Assembly: GCA_903936705.1 (NCBI GenBank)
Contig: CAIZWN010000035.1
Span: 124,001 to 188,000, forward strand
DNA: 64,000 nucleotides
Direction of reading: 5' to 3'
Source of the DNA: an uncultured Myxococcales bacterium
GTDB taxonomy: Bacteria; Myxococcota_A; UBA9042; DTJE01
The first letter of the stretch is position 1. Each line of letters begins with the position of its first letter. The notes below the pieces were generated by a model. The model saw only the letters and a program-made list of their open reading frames with translations, was not told the origin of the DNA and made no database searches. Made by a program: the position numbers and the translations under genes. Of the stretch, positions 1 through 9,004 are shown piece after piece.

Positions 1-1
1 C

Positions 2-628
2 GATTCATATCGCCAGGCCATCATCGATGCTGCGGCGGCGTTCGGGGTGCATTTGAGTGCGCAGGAAGTGGCAAAGGCCAAGCGCGAACCCGGTTCGAAC
101 AACGACTGGGTTGTGACACGCAGGCTTCTGGCAGCCCGGGGAGTTGATGCCACTCTCGAAGAGGTGACGGTACAGTTCGAGACTGCTTACCAGGGCAGCG
201 ATGCCGCGCCCGGGTTGTGGACGCGGGAGTCGCTGGCAGTGCCGCATGCAACATTGGAACGTCTCGCGGCAAGGCTTCCGCTGGGCATCGTGACGGGGCG
301 CCCCCGTGGGGACGCGGAACGTTTTTTGCGCCACGCGGGGATTGACGGTCTGTTCAGCGCGGTCGTCTGCATGGGTGACGCGCCCGCCAAGCCGGATCCT
401 GCGCCGGTCCAACTGGCCATGCAGCGACTCAACGTGAATCGTGCCTGGATGATAGGGGATGCGCCCGATGACGTCCGGGCTGCCCGATCAGCCGGGGTGC
501 TTCCTCTGGGAATCGTCACTCCAGGCGAGGATTCGGGTGAGTCTACCGGCGCACTGATGATTGCCGGCGCATCGCGGGTTGTTGACTCGGTTGCCCAGCT
601 TGAAGGACTGCTGCCACAATTGGCTTGA
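2..628 (+). CDS. HAD-superfamily phosphatase, 5' end outside window (histidine-operon type)
   Basis: The reading frame is open from base 2, so the N-terminus with the DxD nucleophile motif lies outside the window. Visible HAD landmarks are the motif II Thr in GIVTGRPRGDAERFL, the motif III Lys in AKPDPAPV, and motif IV in MIGDAPDDVRAARSAG. It is followed 18 bases later by hisB, with the rest of the his genes downstream. HAD proteins of this subfamily (TIGR01548-like) are known from histidine gene clusters. The downstream HisB has only the dehydratase domain, so this protein is a reasonable candidate for the missing histidinol-phosphate phosphatase; that is inference from context. A phosphoglycolate phosphatase-like role cannot be excluded. 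It ends in a TGA at 626-628. Confidence 0.8.
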   Translation, partial: DSYRQAIIDAAAAFGVHLSAQEVAKAKREPGSNNDWVVTRRLLAARGVDATLEEVTVQFETAYQGSDAAPGLWTRESLAVPHATLERLAARLPLGIVTGRPRGDAERFLRHAGIDGLFSAVVCMGDAPAKPDPAPVQLAMQRLNVNRAWMIGDAPDDVRAARSAGVLPLGIVTPGEDSGESTGALMIAGASRVVDSVAQLEGLLPQLA

Positions 629-646
629 TTCCGTGTGGAGGTCAGC

Positions 647-1231
647 GTGAACCGACGTTTCAGTACGACGCGGGAGACCCGGGAAACGATGATCCGTGTG
701 GACCTTGACCTGGACGGAACGGGACAGGCACAGGTCCGGACGGGTCTAGGATTCCTGGATCATCTGCTGACGGCCCTGGTCAGGCACGCGCGATTCGACC
801 TGGAGCTCGCATGCGATGGGGACCTGCACGTGGATGACCACCACACGGCTGAGGACTGCGCGCTGGTGATTGGGTCCGCCCTCGACAGCGCACTTGGGGA
901 TCGACGTGGCATCGCACGGTTCGGAGAGGCACACGCCCCGCTGGACGAGGCGCTGGCCCGTGCCGTGGTTGATCTGTCCGGACGGCCCATGCCGATCATC
1001 GACCTGGGACTGGCGAGACCGTCGATCGGTGGCCTTTCATCCGAGATGGTGACCCACGTCCTGAAGTCCCTTGCGGTGGCCGGACGGATGGCCCTGCACG
1101 TGGACGTTCTGCGCGGTGACAACGACCATCACAAGGCCGAGGCGGCGTTCAAGGCCACTGCGCTGGCACTGCGTCGGGCAGTTGCACTGGACGGTTCCGA
1201 CGAGATTCCATCGACCAAGGGCATGCTGTAG
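647..1231 (+). CDS. hisB: Imidazoleglycerol-phosphate dehydratase
   Basis: This 194-residue protein catalyses the sixth step of histidine synthesis, dehydrating imidazole glycerol phosphate to imidazole acetol phosphate. The length fits the monofunctional enzyme, with no phosphatase domain attached. It carries the metal-binding histidine motifs DHLLTALVRHARFD, DDHHTAEDCA and NDHHKAEAAFKA, and the GLGFLDHL start region. I chose GTG at 647 because GGAGG at 637-641 sits five bases upstream; a GTG at 635 would lie across that ribosome binding site. The next gene, hisH, begins four bases after the stop, so the two are almost certainly co-transcribed. Confidence 0.96.
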   Translation: MNRRFSTTRETRETMIRVDLDLDGTGQAQVRTGLGFLDHLLTALVRHARFDLELACDGDLHVDDHHTAEDCALVIGSALDSALGDRRGIARFGEAHAPLDEALARAVVDLSGRPMPIIDLGLARPSIGGLSSEMVTHVLKSLAVAGRMALHVDVLRGDNDHHKAEAAFKATALALRRAVALDGSDEIPSTKGML

Positions 1232-1235
1232 GAAC

Positions 1236-1862
1236 ATGACAAAAGCCTCCCCGGAAATCACAGTTGTCGTGACCGGCGTCGCCAATCTTGCGTCGGTGCT
1301 GGCCGGTTGGAAGCGCCTGGGCCTGGCAACGCGTGTCACCGAGGATCCCGAGGATGTAGAGCGCGCCGACTTCGTCGAACTGCCTGGGGTTGGCGCCTTC
1401 GGGGCAGCCATGGATCGCCTGCGCGCCACCGGCCTGGACCAGGCGCTGGTCAGGAGGGTGCAGTCCGACCGGCCTACGCTGGCCATTTGTGTGGGACTCC
1501 AGGTTCTGTGCGATGCCAGCGAGGAAAGCCCGGGTGTCGCCGGCCTTGGATTGGTGCCCGGGACCGTGCAACGATTCCCCGATCACGTTCGGATACCGCA
1601 GTTCGGCTGGAACCAGGTGCAGAATCCGGCTGGCGGGCCGATAGTCGATGGTTACGCCTACTTCGCAAATTCCTACCGTCTGCCCCTGGCGCCTGCTGGA
1701 TTCGCGGCGGCCACATCGGATCACGGCGGGGCCTTCGTTGCAGCCATTTGGCGCGGCAACATGCTGGCATGCCAGTTTCATCCCGAACTTTCTGGGGCGT
1801 GGGGACTGGGTCTGCTGGACCGCTGGGTTCGCGGACGCACCGGGAAAGGAGGATCGCCGTGA
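1236..1862 (+). CDS. hisH: Imidazole glycerol phosphate synthase, glutaminase subunit
   Basis: A class I glutamine amidotransferase that delivers ammonia to HisF, forming imidazole glycerol phosphate and AICAR. The nucleophile Cys is in [12 protein letters not shown] and the His/Glu pair in [12 protein letters not shown]; the [15 protein letters not shown] segment matches the P-loop side of the fold. The N-terminus ([12 protein letters not shown]) replaces the usual DYGxGNLxSV, so it is somewhat divergent. The 208-residue length is normal. ATG 1236 is chosen because homology starts just after it. The TGA overlaps the GTG of hisF (GTGA, 1859-1862), which implies coupled translation of the two subunits. 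Confidence 0.95.
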   Translation: MTKASPEITVVVTGVANLASVLAGWKRLGLATRVTEDPEDVERADFVELPGVGAFGAAMDRLRATGLDQALVRRVQSDRPTLAICVGLQVLCDASEESPGVAGLGLVPGTVQRFPDHVRIPQFGWNQVQNPAGGPIVDGYAYFANSYRLPLAPAGFAAATSDHGGAFVAAIWRGNMLACQFHPELSGAWGLGLLDRWVRGRTGKGGSP

Positions 1863-2614
1863 TCACAGCGCGCATCCTGCCATGCCTGGACGTCAAGGAC
1901 GGGCGAGTGGTCAAGGGCATCAAGTTCCAGGGGCTGAGGGACGCCGGCGACCCGGCCGAGAGGGCCGCTGCGTACGAGGCGCAAGGCGCGGACGAACTGG
2001 TGATCCTTGACGTGTCGGCGACCACGGAAGGCCGAAAGACTGCTGCCGAAACCGTGCGGCGTGTCCGCGACGTCCTGTCGATCCCGTTGACAGTTGGAGG
2101 CGGCGTCCGGTCGGTCGAGGATGCGGGTCGCCTGCTGGACGCTGGTGCGGACAAGGTGGCCGTGAACACCGCTGCAGTGCGCGACCCGTCGCTGATATCG
2201 GCCATTGCCCAGCGCTTTGGACGGCAGTGCGCGATCCTGGCCCTGGACGCTGCGGCACGTCCGGAAGGTGGCTGGGAGGTCGTAGTATCCTCGGGGCGCG
2301 AGCGAACCGGCCTGGACGCGATTGCCTGGGCACGCGAGGCTGTGTCGCGGGGGGCCGGCGAGATCGTCCTGACTTCGTGGGACCGTGACGGAACGCGCCA
2401 AGGCTATGACCTGCCTCTTCTGACGGCGGCTTCGGCGGCGGTGCCGGTCCCAATAGTGGCATCTGGCGGGGCCGATTCGGCACAGCACCTGCTGGAGGGG
2501 CTGCGTGCAGGCGCGGACGCAGTGCTGGCGGCATCAATCTTCCATTACGGCGAGACCACCGTCGGCGACGTAAAGGCATTTCTGGCCGCCAACGGTATTG
2601 AGGTGCGACGGTGA
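1859..2614 (+). CDS. hisF: Imidazole glycerol phosphate synthase, cyclase subunit
   Basis: A (beta/alpha)8-barrel cyclase that condenses PRFAR with ammonia supplied by HisH. It starts [16 protein letters not shown], containing the catalytic Asp of the first strand, and has the phosphate-binding loops [12 protein letters not shown] and IVASGGADS plus the second acidic region [14 protein letters not shown]. The 251-residue length is standard. It starts with GTG inside the hisH stop region and its own TGA overlaps the GTG of the next gene, so hisH, hisF and the hisA fusion form a chain of 4-base overlaps. Confidence 0.96.
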   Translation: MITARILPCLDVKDGRVVKGIKFQGLRDAGDPAERAAAYEAQGADELVILDVSATTEGRKTAAETVRRVRDVLSIPLTVGGGVRSVEDAGRLLDAGADKVAVNTAAVRDPSLISAIAQRFGRQCAILALDAAARPEGGWEVVVSSGRERTGLDAIAWAREAVSRGAGEIVLTSWDRDGTRQGYDLPLLTAASAAVPVPIVASGGADSAQHLLEGLRAGADAVLAASIFHYGETTVGDVKAFLAANGIEVRR

Positions 2615-3867
2615 TTATTCCTTCCATTGATTTGATGAACGGTCACGCGGTGCAACTGGTTGGCGGACGCGAACTGAAGATCGACGCCGGAGATCCACGT
2701 CCGATTGCGACGCGCTTCCGGCTGGCTGGCGAGATCGCGGTTATCGACCTGGACGCAGCGCTGGGACAGGGATCGAACGAGGCAGTAATACGGGACCTGC
2801 TTGCTATCGCTCCGTGCCGCGTGGGCGGAGGCATTCGAGACGTCGAGACGGCGCGCAAGTGGCTGGATGCCGGGGCGACGAAGGTCATCCTTGGCACGGC
2901 AGCGGTGCCCGAGATTCTGTCGCAACTGCCTCGCGACCGCGTCATGGCCGCAGTTGATGCCGTGGATGGCGAGGTCGTGGTCAAGGGATGGCGCGAACGC
3001 ACGGGGCAGGATGCGCTGACCAAGCTGCACGAATTGAGTGGTTTGGTAGGCGGTTTCCTGGTGACCTTCGTCGAACGCGAGGGGCGACTGGGGGGCACCG
3101 ATCTGGAACGAGTGAAGGCGGTAGCCCAGGCGGCAGGCGGGGTCCGTGTCACTTCGGCCGGGGGCATCACGACCGTTTCCGAAATCGCGGCACTGGACCG
3201 CATGGGCGTGGACGCGCAGGTTGGAATGGCGCTGTATTCGGGCGTAATGGACCTTGCCGATGCCATTTCCGCCACGCTGACCTCGGACAGGCCTGACGGC
3301 CTGTTCGCGACGATCGTTTGCGACGAGCGCGACGTGGCGCTTGGACTGGCATGGTCGGACCAGGCTAGCCTGCGCGAGGCCGTCCGCACCTGCCGCGGCG
3401 TCTATCATTCGCGAACGCGGGGCTTGTGGGTGAAGGGGCTGTCGTCGGGGGATCACCAGGATCTGTTGCGGATCGATCTCGACTGCGATCGCGACGCAAT
3501 GCGCTTTACGGTGCGACAGCACGGGCGGGGTTTTTGCCACGAGGGCACCCGTACATGTTTCGGAGAGGACCACGGAATTGGCAATCTGCAGCGAACGTTG
3601 GCAGCAAGAGCGGTGGATGCGCCAGCCGGTTCCTACACGCGGCGCCTGCTGGACGACGCCGTGCTGCTGCGGGCAAAGCTGGTCGAGGAGGCAGGCGAAC
3701 TGGCTGATGCGGCCGGGGCGAACGATGTTGCCGGCGAGGCCGCTGACGTCATGTATTTCACGCTGGTGGCAATGGCCAGGGCCGGGGTTTCGATGGCCGA
3801 GGTCGAGGCCGTCCTTGACGCCCGGTCGCGCAAGGTCAGCCGCCGAAAGGGCGATGCCAAGGTGTGA
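2611..3867 (+). CDS. hisA: Trifunctional HisA-HisI-HisE fusion (ProFAR isomerase / PR-AMP cyclohydrolase / PR-ATP pyrophosphohydrolase)
   Basis: One 418-residue frame holds three histidine enzymes. Residues 1 to about 225 are His[19 protein letters not shown] with the catalytic Asp, [26 protein letters not shown] with the second acid, and VTSAGGITT. Residues about 228-315 are His[30 protein letters not shown] and [13 protein letters not shown] carry its metal-binding Asp and Cys residues. Residues about 325-418 are HisE: the [12 protein letters not shown] and [13 protein letters not shown] helices of the MazG-like fold. No stop or frameshift separates the parts. HisI-HisE fusions are common; attachment to HisA is not one I recognise. 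The three enzymes act at steps 2, 3 and 4. GTG at 2611 overlaps the hisF stop. Confidence 0.94.
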   Translation: MIIPSIDLMNGHAVQLVGGRELKIDAGDPRPIATRFRLAGEIAVIDLDAALGQGSNEAVIRDLLAIAPCRVGGGIRDVETARKWLDAGATKVILGTAAVPEILSQLPRDRVMAAVDAVDGEVVVKGWRERTGQDALTKLHELSGLVGGFLVTFVEREGRLGGTDLERVKAVAQAAGGVRVTSAGGITTVSEIAALDRMGVDAQVGMALYSGVMDLADAISATLTSDRPDGLFATIVCDERDVALGLAWSDQASLREAVRTCRGVYHSRTRGLWVKGLSSGDHQDLLRIDLDCDRDAMRFTVRQHGRGFCHEGTRTCFGEDHGIGNLQRTLAARAVDAPAGSYTRRLLDDAVLLRAKLVEEAGELADAAGANDVAGEAADVMYFTLVAMARAGVSMAEVEAVLDARSRKVSRRKGDAKV

Positions 3868-3939
3868 TCGCAGCGTGCAGAAATCGACTGGTCGGACATG
3901 TCCGACAAGGTTCTGGTTCGCAGGTATCAGGGGGACGAC

Positions 3940-5256
3940 ATGATCTTTTCCGGTCTTCGACGCCTGGAACTGACGGCGGTACCGCAGCTGCGCCGCGCAG
4001 CCGTCGATGGGGCAACGCTTGATGCGGCGGCCCGGATCGTACAGGACGTGCGGGACCGAGGCGAGGCAGCCCTTCGACACCACGCCGAGCGTCTGGGTGA
4101 TCTTGCGGCAGGCGAACCTCTGTTCAGGACACGCGCGGACATGCTGGCCGCCCTCGATGGGATTTCCACCGCCGATCGTGACGTCCTGGAACGAACGGCT
4201 GACAGGATCCGCGCCTTCGCCCAGTCGCAGCGATCAACCCTTGGCGACCTGGACGTTGCTGTTCCTGGCGGACGGGCCGGGCACACGGTCGTCCCGGTGG
4301 TGCGGGCCGGTTGCTATGCCCCTGGCGGACGTTTTCCGCTGCCTTCGTCGGTCCTGATGACCGCGGTGACCGCCCGAGTAGCCGGCGTACCCGAGGTGAT
4401 CGTAGCCTCCCCGCGTCCGGCGAAAGCTACTCTCGCCGCTGCGGCTGTGGCTGGCGCTGATATCCTGCTGGCCGCCGGAGGCGCCCACGCCATTGCAGCG
4501 ATGGCCTACGGGGCCGGACCGGTGCCCCCATGCGATGCGATCGTCGGCCCCGGAAACCGGTGGGTCACCGCCGCCAAACAACTGGTTTCTGGTCCCGTGG
4601 TGATCGACATGCTGGCTGGACCGTCCGAACTGGTTGTACTGGCGGACGGGACCGCCGATCCCGATGTCGTAGCGGCCGACTTGATCGCCCAGGCCGAGCA
4701 TGACCCCGATGCGTTACCGATCCTGGTTACTACTGCCGGCGAGACCTTCGCTTGCGCCGTTGACGATGCCATCGCACGCCGTTTGGTGGACCTTCCCACG
4801 GCGGCTACCGCCATTCCCGCACTTCAGAATGGCTTTACCGTACTTGCCCCGGATCTTGATGCCGCCATCGCGGTCTGCGATCGTCTTGCTCCCGAACACC
4901 TCGAGGTCAAGACCTTGGACCCGAAGGCCGTCGCAGCTCGCCTGCGCCACTACGGAGCGCTGTTTGTGGGATCTGCCTCGGCCGAGGTATTCGGCGACTA
5001 TGGGGCCGGTCCGAACCACGTCCTTCCCACGGGGGGGACCGCCCGCAGCATGGGCGGACTGTCGGTATTGACGTTCCTTCGCGTCCGGACCTGGCTGTGC
5101 CTGGATGACGCGGCGCCCCTGCTGGATGACGCGGCACGACTGGCGCGGATGGAGGGCCTGGAAGGCCACGCCCGCGCGGCCGAAGCCCGGAAAGTCATAC
5201 GCGAACCGGTTCCCGGATTCAGTCACGCGACTGCCGCATTGAAGGAGTCCAAATGA
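3940..5256 (+). CDS. hisD: Histidinol dehydrogenase
   Basis: Catalyses the last two oxidations of histidinol to histidine with NAD and zinc. Family signatures present include the VVRAGCYAPGGRFPLPSS region, the IVGPGNRWVTAAKQLV segment, IDMLAGPSELVVLADG, the DLIAQAEHDPDA catalytic stretch and APEHLEVKT, with GPNHVLPTGGTAR near the end. I favour ATG 3940 (438 residues) because AGGGGGA at 3929-3935 precedes it; an in-frame ATG at 3898 would add 14 residues. The 72-base gap after the hisA fusion (30 to the earlier ATG) fits one operon. The stop overlaps the start of the next gene by four bases. Confidence 0.95.
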   Translation: MIFSGLRRLELTAVPQLRRAAVDGATLDAAARIVQDVRDRGEAALRHHAERLGDLAAGEPLFRTRADMLAALDGISTADRDVLERTADRIRAFAQSQRSTLGDLDVAVPGGRAGHTVVPVVRAGCYAPGGRFPLPSSVLMTAVTARVAGVPEVIVASPRPAKATLAAAAVAGADILLAAGGAHAIAAMAYGAGPVPPCDAIVGPGNRWVTAAKQLVSGPVVIDMLAGPSELVVLADGTADPDVVAADLIAQAEHDPDALPILVTTAGETFACAVDDAIARRLVDLPTAATAIPALQNGFTVLAPDLDAAIAVCDRLAPEHLEVKTLDPKAVAARLRHYGALFVGSASAEVFGDYGAGPNHVLPTGGTARSMGGLSVLTFLRVRTWLCLDDAAPLLDDAARLARMEGLEGHARAAEARKVIREPVPGFSHATAALKESK

Positions 5257-6230
5257 CTGCACCATTGCCAACAGGAAAAGGGCCACTTCCGACGGTGACC
5301 GCGATTACGGCTGTTGGAAGCATGATGGAGCTGTTCTGGTGCTGCCTTCCGAAGGACCCCGACTCGGTAGTGATCAGCAACCGGTTCGCGATCGAGGACT
5401 CGGGACTGGCGCTGATGCGTCATGGTATGCGGCCTGTCGGCCTGGCCGAGTGCCTTGGGCCGGCCTCGTGCGCCGAGGGCGAGGATCGAGTCCGCAAGGC
5501 GCTTGGGGGAAAGGCGGCATTTGTTCGCAGGCCCGCCGATCAACCCGGCCTTGTCGATCTCCTGTATGGCCCGGAAGAGGCGGATGTCCGTGAGGCCGCG
5601 CGGGTCCTGGACGAACTCCTGCAGGCGAAAACTCACCGTCCCGACCTGATCAAGGGAATGGGCGCGTATCTTGGATATCCGGCATGCTGCCTTGAGGCGT
5701 TTTGCGAACTGAACGAGTTCGAGAAGCGCAACCTTGGGTGGGCCTATGCCCGGCTACGTGCCGAATGCCCCGGCCCGGTCGATCCTCGTCAAAACCCGTT
5801 CACTGGCTTGAAGCCGTACCACCTTCCATGCGGACCGAATTGTGCTGAAACCCTTGCGTTGATCGACGCCGCGGCATGTTTCATGTCCAGCGAAGCTCCG
5901 GCGATGCTGACGAATGAACTGGCAATCTCGACGTGTCCAATAGTCTTCTCGCTTGGCAGCTTTCCGTCATTTTCCTTGCTTCTGGGTGGAAAAGAGCAGC
6001 AGCCTGGGACGTTGACCTACCAAAGGGCAATCGCATTCGGCGGCGACCCGGCATTTGCTTTGCTGGCCAAGGGAAACCGCCTGGAGATTCACGAAGGCGA
6101 TTTGTCGTTGTTTTCGGGAAACGTCCCGATCGGCCGATTCGTGGATCAGTTTGCTGTCTGGTGGTGGCGCAAGGCTTTCGACCACGAATACTGGCTTGGC
6201 GAAGTGATGCGACGAGCCCACGGTCACTGA
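5253..6230 (+). CDS. DUF483-like Cys-rich protein coupled to hisD
   Basis: A 325-residue protein without signal peptide or membrane segment. It contains KGMGAYLGYPACCLEAFC around residues 134-150, which resembles the Cys-Cys core of DUF483 proteins, plus further cysteines in ELFWCCLPK near the start and in HLPCGPNCAETLAL. The clustered cysteines suggest a metal or iron-sulfur site; this is inference. The ATG overlaps the hisD stop (ATGA at 5253-5256), so it is translated with the histidine operon, yet it resembles no histidine enzyme I know. It ends one base before a convergent gene, with no room for a separate terminator. Confidence 0.7.
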   Translation: MTAPLPTGKGPLPTVTAITAVGSMMELFWCCLPKDPDSVVISNRFAIEDSGLALMRHGMRPVGLAECLGPASCAEGEDRVRKALGGKAAFVRRPADQPGLVDLLYGPEEADVREAARVLDELLQAKTHRPDLIKGMGAYLGYPACCLEAFCELNEFEKRNLGWAYARLRAECPGPVDPRQNPFTGLKPYHLPCGPNCAETLALIDAAACFMSSEAPAMLTNELAISTCPIVFSLGSFPSFSLLLGGKEQQPGTLTYQRAIAFGGDPAFALLAKGNRLEIHEGDLSLFSGNVPIGRFVDQFAVWWWRKAFDHEYWLGEVMRRAHGH

Positions 6231-6231
6231 T

Positions 6232-7914
6232 TCAATGGCCAGTCACGCCTGTCGGCGTCTGTAATGCAACTTCGGTCAGTCTGGAGCGCCTCGTCAGCGT
6301 GAAGGCATCGATGCGGATTTCGTCGCCCGTCCCGAACTCCAGAACCGTGTATTCATATCCTCGAAGGGACTTTTCCCGGATGCCCCCGTCGGGTGGGACC
6401 TTTACGGCCATCTCCCGGAGCATCGAGGGGGGCAAAAGAATCACCAGCCGCTCGGTCCCAGCATCGACGGGGACCTCAAGTCGATCTGGCAGCTCGAGGT
6501 TCGTCCAGAAACCGGGACCGCTGGCACAGTCGAACCTCCGATCCTGGGCGCGGCATGCATCGACTCCATCGCCGATCGGGAAGTTGCGTTTCGACATCAG
6601 CAACCAGATGGGAACGTCGGGACGGTAGTAGGACAGACGCCGCCAGTCCGGTGCCGGATGGATTACCACAAAGGCGGTTGTCCCCGGCCCGGCCGAGGCC
6701 TCATGCTCAGCAACTGCATCAAGCCCCATCTGCAGCATGTCTTCTGCGGTTCCAATGCTCTTTGCCGAAATGCCTGCGGTGTCCGCCAGATAACCGATAT
6801 CGAAGAAGATTCGCAGGCAAAGGGCAACGGTCACCACTGGAGCAAGCAGCCAGACGACAAGGTTCGTCCTTCCAGCGAACCGCCGAACCAGCGCTTCGGC
6901 CCCTCTCTCGGCCAGGGCCGACACTGCAACTACCAGCGGAGCAAAGTAGGTAAGAACGTACCCCGGCCGTGACGCAAACATCGCAAGATAAAATGTCATC
7001 GCAGGAAGCACCCACAGAATGCAAAGCCAAGGCAGGCCAGGTCCTGGCCTTGAGCAAACACCCGTGGAACTCCGTACGAAAAGCAAGGGGAATGACGCCA
7101 CCAGCAAAGGCATCGGCACCATCGCCGTCCAGGCAAGGATGTCGGTGATGTTGTTCGTCGCCCAGACCATCGATTCACCAATCAGCGGGGAAACCAGTCT
7201 TGCAACGATTCCAGTGGTCAGATTGCTGGTCAGGGTCAGGAAGGTCGTGGCTCCACCGGCGGAAATTGCCGTTGGAACGAACCAGGCGACAGTACCCAGA
7301 ATTGCAAGGCCGATTGCCACCGCCCGGACGCGCCATGACGGCACGCCCCTCAGGAAGGCTGCCGCCACCAGCGGCGCCATGAACAAGGGAATGCTTGTCC
7401 GGATGCCTCCGGCGATTCCCAGCAAGGCAGCCGCGGCCAGACCAGCCAGCGCACGGCCGCGCCAGGCATCGACCGCAAGGACCCCGATCCACGTGGATAC
7501 GGCAAACTCGGCAGCGTACGACTCGCCAACCACGCCGTAGGCCCAGACGTATGGATGAAAGAGGGTGGCAACCACGGCCAGCACCGATCCCCGCAAGCCA
7601 CAAAAGCGCCTTGCCAGAGCCCAGGTTCCTGCAATTCCGATCCCGGTCATCAGCGAGGACAGGATCTGGAAGGTTCGCTGGGGAGAGGCGACGAACAAAT
7701 CCAGTCCGCGGGCAAGAAGGACGTAGAACAGGTACCCGGGAGGGTGCGGCTGGTGATGGGCGATGTCGAACCGGTCGATGGCCAAACCAAGTTGGGTTGC
7801 ATCCCAGTCAAAGAAGTGATCCGAATAGAAAGGAAGCCTTGTCAAAATCAGCAGGGCCGCGACCGCAATGGTTCCGATCCAGAAGGCCAGCGAGGACACT
7901 CGATCCCGTTCCAT
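6232..7914 (-). CDS. Polytopic membrane glycosyltransferase-like protein (GT-C / GT39-like)
   Basis: About 560 residues with roughly ten hydrophobic segments. The first membrane span is followed by a loop reading FDWDATQLGLAIDRFDIAHH and then QPHPPGYLFYVLLARGL. That Asp-bearing loop and the HQPHPPGYP-like motif are typical of membrane transferases of the GT-C superfamily that use lipid-linked sugars. The last 170 residues are soluble and probably periplasmic. I place the start at ATG 7914, just before the first span. The frame stays open to a TTG at 8115, but that upstream part is not membrane-like and would overlap the divergent plsC-like gene. Substrate unknown; it may take part in cell-envelope glycosylation. 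Confidence 0.72.
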   Translation of the reverse strand: MERDRVSSLAFWIGTIAVAALLILTRLPFYSDHFFDWDATQLGLAIDRFDIAHHQPHPPGYLFYVLLARGLDLFVASPQRTFQILSSLMTGIGIAGTWALARRFCGLRGSVLAVVATLFHPYVWAYGVVGESYAAEFAVSTWIGVLAVDAWRGRALAGLAAAALLGIAGGIRTSIPLFMAPLVAAAFLRGVPSWRVRAVAIGLAILGTVAWFVPTAISAGGATTFLTLTSNLTTGIVARLVSPLIGESMVWATNNITDILAWTAMVPMPLLVASFPLLFVRSSTGVCSRPGPGLPWLCILWVLPAMTFYLAMFASRPGYVLTYFAPLVVAVSALAERGAEALVRRFAGRTNLVVWLLAPVVTVALCLRIFFDIGYLADTAGISAKSIGTAEDMLQMGLDAVAEHEASAGPGTTAFVVIHPAPDWRRLSYYRPDVPIWLLMSKRNFPIGDGVDACRAQDRRFDCASGPGFWTNLELPDRLEVPVDAGTERLVILLPPSMLREMAVKVPPDGGIREKSLRGYEYTVLEFGTGDEIRIDAFTLTRRSRLTEVALQTPTGVTGH

Positions 7915-8086
7915 AAGCCGCTCGAAATCCGCAACTGCGGCTGATAGTACTTTGAAAGTCCCTTCCTCCGTAATCGTCACTGTCCCTTCGACCTGAAGCT
8001 GGCCTCTGGCTAGGGTTTGCTGGCTCAAAAGTTGTTCATCGACCGCGCGGCGTATATCGTCCGGTCGCTGAAACCGGAGACTGTCA

Positions 8087-8863
8087 GTGGAGGAAGGACT
8101 GGTTCCCAGGTCCAATCCTGGTTCGCAGCGATGGTTCTGGGTGATGCTGTACGCACCCTGGGCGTTTCTTGTCGTGTACCCATGGCTGGTGCTGTCGACG
8201 ATGCTGGGGGCAATCGGCGGCTTTCTTGTATCGCTGCTGCGTGCCGATTTCGCGTTCTATTTCGCCGGTCCCTGGGCCAAGGGCCTGATCCTGGCGAACT
8301 TCTCAAGAGTGACGATTACGGGATTTGACAAGGTGCAGCCGGGGCACGCCTATGTCATGGTGTCCAACCACCAGAGCCATTTCGACATTCTTGCCTTGTT
8401 AAGCCGCTGGCCCCACCAGTTCCGGTTCGTGATGAAGCAGGAACTGAGGAGCGTGCCTTTCCTTGGGTGGTACTGCGGCTTTCTGGGCAACGTGTTCGTG
8501 GACCGCAGGGACCACGCCAGATCGGTTGCCAGCATCAAAGCGGCAATACCACTGCTGGAACGCGGGGTGTCGGTCCTGTTTTTTGCGGAAGGGACCCGCA
8601 GCCGCGACGGGCGCCTTCAGGCATTCAAGAAAGGCGCCTTCAATTTTGCCCTCGAGTCGGGGTTTCCGATCCTGCCGATCTCGATCAGCGGGACACACCG
8701 GATTCTCCCGGGAAACCAGCTAGGCCCGCTGCCAGGGCACGTCCGAATGACCGTGCACGAACCTATTCCGACGGCCGGGCTGGGAATCGATCAGAAGGAA
8801 GCCTTGATGCAGCAGGTCCGAACGGCAATTTCCAGCGGCTTGACCCCCTTCGAGCTCCGGTAG
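8087..8863 (+). CDS. plsC: 1-acyl-sn-glycerol-3-phosphate acyltransferase (PlsC family)
   Basis: A membrane-associated acyltransferase that would transfer a fatty acyl chain to the sn-2 position of lysophosphatidate or a related lysolipid. The NHQSHFD box (HX4D catalytic pair) and FFAEGTRSRDGRLQAFKKG (phosphate-binding EGTR block) are both intact, followed by PILPISISGTHRILP. There is one or two hydrophobic segments near residues 20-50. It has 258 residues, normal for the family. The start is GTG 8087. It is divergent from the membrane transferase; with the start preferred there, the two share about 170 bases of upstream DNA. The precise acceptor lipid cannot be read from sequence. Confidence 0.88.
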   Translation: MEEGLVPRSNPGSQRWFWVMLYAPWAFLVVYPWLVLSTMLGAIGGFLVSLLRADFAFYFAGPWAKGLILANFSRVTITGFDKVQPGHAYVMVSNHQSHFDILALLSRWPHQFRFVMKQELRSVPFLGWYCGFLGNVFVDRRDHARSVASIKAAIPLLERGVSVLFFAEGTRSRDGRLQAFKKGAFNFALESGFPILPISISGTHRILPGNQLGPLPGHVRMTVHEPIPTAGLGIDQKEALMQQVRTAISSGLTPFELR

Positions 8864-9004
8864 GCCAAAGACAAATGTTTCTCTGGTCAGCCAGCGCCAA
8901 CAACCAGATATCCGGAACATCCGCCAAGGGAAGAAGTCGCCGACGTTGACCCGGCGGGCAACGCTGCCTACACTCCCGTTCTTGAAAGCGCCCCGGAGGG
9001 TCCG

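Noticed and set aside
2545-4083. Long open frame antisense to the hisA fusion and start of hisD
   Set aside because: It lies opposite genes with unmistakable domains and has no family sequence; GC-rich third positions leave the opposite strand open by chance.
8087-8115. Overlap of divergent genes at the plsC-like start
   Set aside because: It needs a TTG start for the membrane transferase at 8115; ATG 7914 gives a better N-terminus and removes the overlap.
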